Shown: piece after piece, positions 6,326 to 9,122 of the stretch | How the letters are laid out: the number at the start of each line of letters is the position of its first letter | Numbering within the stretch: position 1 is the first letter of the stretch | NCBI GenBank assembly: GCA_900542675.1 | Contig: UQOT01000080.1 | Location: forward strand, 1-9,122 | Direction: 5' to 3' | Source: an uncultured Eubacteriales bacterium | Lineage (GTDB): Bacteria > Bacillota > Clostridia > Monoglobales > Monoglobaceae | Length of the DNA stretch: 9,122 nt | Notes under the pieces: model-generated | The model's database searches: none | Told to the model about the DNA's origin: nothing | The model's input: the letters and a program-made list of their open reading frames with translations, nothing else | Translations under genes and position numbers: made by a program

Positions 6326-7087
6326 ATGAAAAAACTATTATCAATAAAGAATGTTGTTATTTCAATATTAGGATTACTGATTGTATGGCAGTTGGTGTAC
6401 AGCATTGGTGATTTTGGAGACGCGCTGTTTCCGTCGCCTTTGGGAGCATGGGAGGCTCTTTTGAAAATAGCCAGAAACGGCGTGCTGATTAAAAGTATAG
6501 GAACAAGTATGTACCGTTTTGCGGTAGGTTACATAAGCGGAGTTTTAGCGGCTGTTCTTTTAGGGTTAATACTTGGTTGGTTTAGCAACGCTTTCAAATA
6601 TATAAACCCTGTTGTTCAGCTCCTCCGTCCTATTTCCCCTACGGCTTGGATGCCGTTTATAGCACTTTGGTTTGGAATAGGAGATGTTCCGGCAATTGTT
6701 ATAATAATAATTGCATCATTTTTCCCTGTTCTCTTGTCAACCGTTGCGGCAGTCGGAGGAATAGACCCGATATATTTGAAGGTGTCGGACAATTTCGGAA
6801 TTAAACAGCCGCAGATTATGTGGAAAGTTATTTTTCCGGCGGCTTTTCCGCAGATTGCAAACGGTATTCATCTCGCGCTCGGAACGGCGTGGATATTTCT
6901 TGTAGCGGGTGAAATGATAGGCTGTCAATCAGGGCTTGGTTATCTTATCATCGACTCAAGAAATAACATTGACGCGTCAACGCTTTTGGCGGCAATTCTT
7001 GTAATAGGAGTAATCGGCCTGCTGCTCGATTCCGTATTAAAGGTTTTGGAAAGAAAGATACTTAAATCGTGGGGAGGTTCGCTCTGA
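6326..7087 (+). CDS. ABC importer permease, SsuC/TauC/NrtB type
   Basis: This 253-residue inner-membrane protein has about six hydrophobic segments (roughly 8-28, 62-85, 100-119, 120-142, 181-199 and 218-240). It belongs to the BPD-type permeases of nitrate/sulfonate/taurine importers. The cytoplasmic loop that docks on the ATPase is recognisable at about 152-186 (FGIKQPQIMWKVIFPAAFPQ), close to the family's EAA-loop pattern with W...I.P.A.P.I..G. LRPISPTAWMPFIALWFGIG (100-119) and the TAWIFLVAGEM segment are also typical of SsuC/TauC. AAGGAG lies 12 bases before the ATG, rather far, but a TGA at 6314-6316 in the same frame rules out earlier starts. Its stop TGA shares one base with the ATG of the ATPase gene (TGATG), indicating translational coupling. 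It forms the channel of the importer with its two neighbours. Confidence 0.92.
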   Translation: MKKLLSIKNVVISILGLLIVWQLVYSIGDFGDALFPSPLGAWEALLKIARNGVLIKSIGTSMYRFAVGYISGVLAAVLLGLILGWFSNAFKYINPVVQLLRPISPTAWMPFIALWFGIGDVPAIVIIIIASFFPVLLSTVAAVGGIDPIYLKVSDNFGIKQPQIMWKVIFPAAFPQIANGIHLALGTAWIFLVAGEMIGCQSGLGYLIIDSRNNIDASTLLAAILVIGVIGLLLDSVLKVLERKILKSWGGSL

Positions 7088-7089
7088 TG
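7071..7089 (+). promoter_or_regulatory. Ribosome binding site and TGATG overlap fixing the ATPase start
   Basis: GGGGAGGT (7071-7078) sits nine bases before the ATG at 7087-7089, and the permease stop TGA (7085-7087) overlaps that ATG. This favours the ATG over the in-frame GTG at 7069, which lacks a site of its own. Confidence 0.75.
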
Positions 7090-7860
7090 TATATTGAGAT
7101 AAAGAACGCAAGTAAGAGCTTTGTCCAGAAAGGCGAAAGATTTACTGCCTTTGATAATGTGTCGCTCTCGATAGCTAAGGGTGAATTTATATGTCTGCTC
7201 GGTCCGTCAGGCTGCGGAAAAAGTACACTGCTCAATGCTATTGCAGGGTTTGACACCGTAACCGATGGAAGCATAACCATAGACGGTGCTGAGGTAAAGA
7301 AGCCCTCAACGGAATATGTAACTATATTTCAAAACTATGGGCTTCTGCCTTGGAGAACTGTTCAGAAAAATGTTGAGCTTGGGCTTGAAAATAAAAGCAT
7401 TTCAAAGTCGGAACGCAGAGAAACCGCTCAGAAATACATAGAGCTTGTCAATCTTTCCGAATTTAAAAACTCACATCCAAATCAGCTTTCGGGCGGTATG
7501 AAGCAGAGAGTTGCAATAGCGAGAGCATTGGCGGTATCGCCTGAAATAATTTTCATGGATGAGCCGTTCGGCGCACTTGACGCTATAACAAGAATGAAGC
7601 TTCAGGATGATATTCTTAAAATATCAAAGGAAGAACATAAGACAATTATTTTTGTAACGCACGATATTGAGGAGGCTGTATTCCTTGCGGATAGGATTAT
7701 CATTATGACGCCTAATCCGGGGAAAATAAAAAGTATTATAAACGTTCCCCTGTCGAGGTACGGCAGAGACAGAACAAGCGATGATTTTATCGCTTTGAGA
7801 GATAAAGTATTTGAAATATTCAATATGAAGCATGACAAAAATATTGAGTATGTTATTTAA
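7087..7860 (+). CDS. ABC importer ATPase, SsuB/TauB/NrtD type
   Basis: This 257-residue cytoplasmic ATPase powers the importer. The Walker A motif GPSGCGKST is at 39-47. The Q loop lies at Q82 (FQNYGLLPWRTV, where LLPW is characteristic of the nitrate/sulfonate/taurine subfamily). The signature LSGGMKQR is at 134-141, Walker B IIFMDEP at 154-160 followed by the D loop (ALD), and the switch histidine is H192 (FVTHDIEEA). All catalytic motifs are intact. The protein has the size of a minimal one-domain subunit, with no added C-terminal regulatory domain. The start at 7087 has a strong ribosome binding site and overlaps the permease stop by one base. Family homologues serve nitrate, taurine, alkanesulfonate or thiamine-precursor uptake, so the substrate must be inferred from context; here that points to sulfur. 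cysK follows after 23 bases. Confidence 0.94.
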   Translation: MYIEIKNASKSFVQKGERFTAFDNVSLSIAKGEFICLLGPSGCGKSTLLNAIAGFDTVTDGSITIDGAEVKKPSTEYVTIFQNYGLLPWRTVQKNVELGLENKSISKSERRETAQKYIELVNLSEFKNSHPNQLSGGMKQRVAIARALAVSPEIIFMDEPFGALDAITRMKLQDDILKISKEEHKTIIFVTHDIEEAVFLADRIIIMTPNPGKIKSIINVPLSRYGRDRTSDDFIALRDKVFEIFNMKHDKNIEYVI

Positions 7861-7883
7861 AATCAAGAAAGGATATGATTAAT

Positions 7884-8816
7884 ATGTCAAAAATCAACAC
7901 CACTATCACAGACCTTATAGGTAAAACTCCGCTGTTGGAACTGAAAAACTATGGCAATAAAAACAATTTACAGGCAACAGTTATTGCAAAGCTGGAGTAT
8001 TTCAATCCTGCAGGTTCTGTCAAAGACAGAATTGCAAAAGCTATGATTGATGAAGCGGAGCAGCAGGGTAAGCTGAAAAAAGGCTCGGTTATAATTGAAC
8101 CGACTTCCGGTAATACGGGTATAGGTCTTGCGTCTGTCGCGGCGGCGCGCGGATACAGAATAATTATTACAATGCCCGAAACAATGAGCGTTGAAAGACG
8201 CAATCTGTTAAAAGCATACGGTGCGGAGCTTGTACTTACTGACGGCGCAAAGGGAATGAAAGGAGCCATCGCAAAAGCGGATGAACTTGCAAAGGAAATC
8301 CTCGACAGCTTTATTCCGAGTCAGTTTACCAATCCTGCAAATCCTGCTTATCACAGAGCAACAACAGGTCCTGAAATCTGGAACGACACGGACGGTAATG
8401 TAGATATATTTGTTGCAGGAGTAGGCACGGGAGGCACGGTTTCGGGTGTGGGTGAATATTTAAAATCAAAAAATCCCGATGTAAAAATAGTTGCGGTAGA
8501 GCCTGCCGCTTCCCCTGTTCTTTCAGAGGGCAAAGCCGGTTCTCATAAAATTCAGGGAATTGGCGCAGGATTTGTTCCCGATACATTGAATACCGAGATT
8601 TATGATGAAGTTATCAAGGTTGAAAATGACGACGCATTTAAGACGGGTAAAGAAATCGCGCGCTTAGAGGGAGTACTTGTTGGAATTTCATCGGGCGCGG
8701 CAGTATGGGCGGCAACGGAGCTTGCGAAGCGTCCTGAAAACAAGGGGAAGACAATCGTTGCGCTTCTTCCCGACACTGGTGAGAGATATTTGTCAACACC
8801 TATGTTTGCAGATTGA
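7884..8816 (+). CDS. cysK: Cysteine synthase A (O-acetylserine sulfhydrylase)
   Basis: This cytoplasmic fold-type II PLP enzyme converts O-acetyl-L-serine and sulfide to L-cysteine. The 310-residue length is normal. ITDLIGKTPLLEL opens the protein, and the PLP lysine is K47 in NPAGSVKDRI. The substrate-carboxylate loop TSGNTG is at 74-79 and the phosphate-binding loop GTGGT at 181-185. IQGIGAGFVP (223-232) is typical of CysK. GISSGAA (267-273) contains the Ser (about S270) that contacts the pyridine nitrogen. The C-terminus is GERYLSTPMFAD. An upstream in-frame ATG (7875) is only one base from the ribosome binding site AGAAAGGA, so I place the start at 7884, ten bases from it; the protein then begins MSKINTTITD, as is usual. 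It closes the operon and is the second sulfide-fixing enzyme in it, next to an importer and a reductase-like protein. A terminator hairpin follows. Confidence 0.95.
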   Translation: MSKINTTITDLIGKTPLLELKNYGNKNNLQATVIAKLEYFNPAGSVKDRIAKAMIDEAEQQGKLKKGSVIIEPTSGNTGIGLASVAAARGYRIIITMPETMSVERRNLLKAYGAELVLTDGAKGMKGAIAKADELAKEILDSFIPSQFTNPANPAYHRATTGPEIWNDTDGNVDIFVAGVGTGGTVSGVGEYLKSKNPDVKIVAVEPAASPVLSEGKAGSHKIQGIGAGFVPDTLNTEIYDEVIKVENDDAFKTGKEIARLEGVLVGISSGAAVWAATELAKRPENKGKTIVALLPDTGERYLSTPMFAD

Positions 8817-8826
8817 GTTTAATGAG

Positions 8827-8867
8827 TAACAGGCAGAAGCTTTAAGCTTGTGCCTGTTATGCATTTT
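8827..8867 (+). terminator. Rho-independent-type terminator after cysK
   Basis: TAACAGGCA (8827-8835) pairs with TGCCTGTTA (8851-8859). Inside, AAGCT (8837-8841) pairs with AGCTT (8845-8849) around a TTA loop, with one G/G mismatch between the two stems. A short T run (8864-8867) follows. It begins ten bases after the cysK stop and probably ends the operon. The T tract is short, so termination may be incomplete. Confidence 0.72.
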
Positions 8868-8880
8868 AAAGCCAAGCGCG

Positions 8881-9122
8881 TATTGGGAACAGCGGGACGG
8901 CAAGGTACATAAATCCGAAAAGATTTATAACTGGAACGGCGACTCTATATTCTACATTTTGGAACGCTTTATTACCCAAATACATAAGTATTTGAATTTG
9001 CAGGAGTTGACGCCGGCAATCTTAAATGATTTGGTAAAACGAGCGTATGTTCATGCGCCGCAAATGATTGACGGAAAACGGACACAGGAGATTGATATTT
9101 GTTATGATTTGGTGGGGATTTT
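8881..9122 (+). pseudogene. C-terminal fragment of a large serine recombinase (TnpX-like, DUF4368-type tail)
   Basis: An open frame without a start codon runs to the window edge. Its last third, from LNLQELTPAILNDLVKRAYV through HAP, GKRTQEIDI and YDLVGI, resembles the C-terminal tail of large serine recombinases of clostridial mobile elements (pattern ELTPEILN-LV---VHAP---GKR-Q-IDI-YN-IG). The catalytic N-terminal resolvase domain and the zinc-ribbon/recombinase middle part are absent; the frame opens only after an in-frame TAA at 8827-8829, inside the cysK terminator. The preceding 30 or so residues (YWEQRDGKVHKSEKIYNWN onwards) I do not recognise. The simplest reading is a 5'-truncated relic left by a mobile element. 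The true end lies outside the window, so decay cannot be fully judged. Assignment is by pattern memory only. Confidence 0.5.

Noticed and set aside
7069..7086. GTG 7069 as start of the ABC ATPase
   Set aside because: It has no Shine-Dalgarno sequence at proper distance, whereas ATG 7087 has GGGGAGG at nine bases and a TGATG overlap with the permease stop.
7875..7883. ATG 7875 as start of cysK
   Set aside because: Only one base separates it from AGAAAGGA; ATG 7884 is properly spaced and gives the standard CysK N-terminus.

Overview
The window looks like chromosomal DNA of an anaerobic, low-GC Gram-positive bacterium (Clostridia, probably a gut or sediment lineage). The reasons are AT-rich intergenic DNA, consensus sigma-A promoters, AGGAGG-type ribosome binding sites, a lipoprotein-type transport system, a CO-dehydrogenase-family Fe-S protein and an oxygen-independent sulfur-assimilation gene set. 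This assignment is inference from style and gene content; no rRNA or other taxonomic marker is present.

Layout. Minus strand, 1-1508: a glutamate-cysteine ligase family (GCS2-type) gene, followed directly by the first 37 codons of a second gene. That second gene looks like the N-terminus of a GshA/GshAB-type glutamate-cysteine ligase; it starts with TTG, its ribosome binding site overlaps the preceding stop, and the window edge cuts it. Positions 1509-1897 are a divergent regulatory region: a perfect TTGACA-17-TATAAT promoter fires leftwards, and a TTGACA-17-TAAACT promoter fires rightwards. Between the rightward promoter and the first gene lies a well-positioned 18-codon ORF ending Met-Cys-Cys-Cys-Arg, a candidate cysteine-sensing leader peptide.

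Plus strand, 1898-8816, reads as one sulfur-centred gene group. In order: metY-type O-acetylhomoserine sulfhydrylase; a 16-bp perfect inverted repeat; a CO-dehydrogenase (CooS)-family protein; a lipoprotein substrate-binding protein, permease and ATPase of the NitT/TauT/SsuABC-type ABC importer family; and cysK cysteine synthase. A hairpin with a short T tract follows (8827-8867). After it, 8881-9122 encodes what looks like the C-terminal part of a large serine recombinase with no visible start, probably a mobile-element relic.

Most interesting point. The CooS-family protein keeps all the cysteines of the electron-transfer B and D clusters, but by eye alignment it lacks at least one and probably two cysteines that bind the catalytic Ni-Fe-S C cluster. 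There are no cooC, cooF or acetyl-CoA synthase genes beside it. It sits between two sulfide-consuming enzymes and next to an importer of a family that carries sulfonates and other small anions. Working hypothesis (inference): the importer brings in a small sulfur-containing compound, the CODH-like protein reductively processes it at a modified cluster, and MetY and CysK capture the released sulfide. The Cys-Cys-Cys leader would raise expression when cysteine is scarce, and the divergent glutathione-type genes would use the cysteine.
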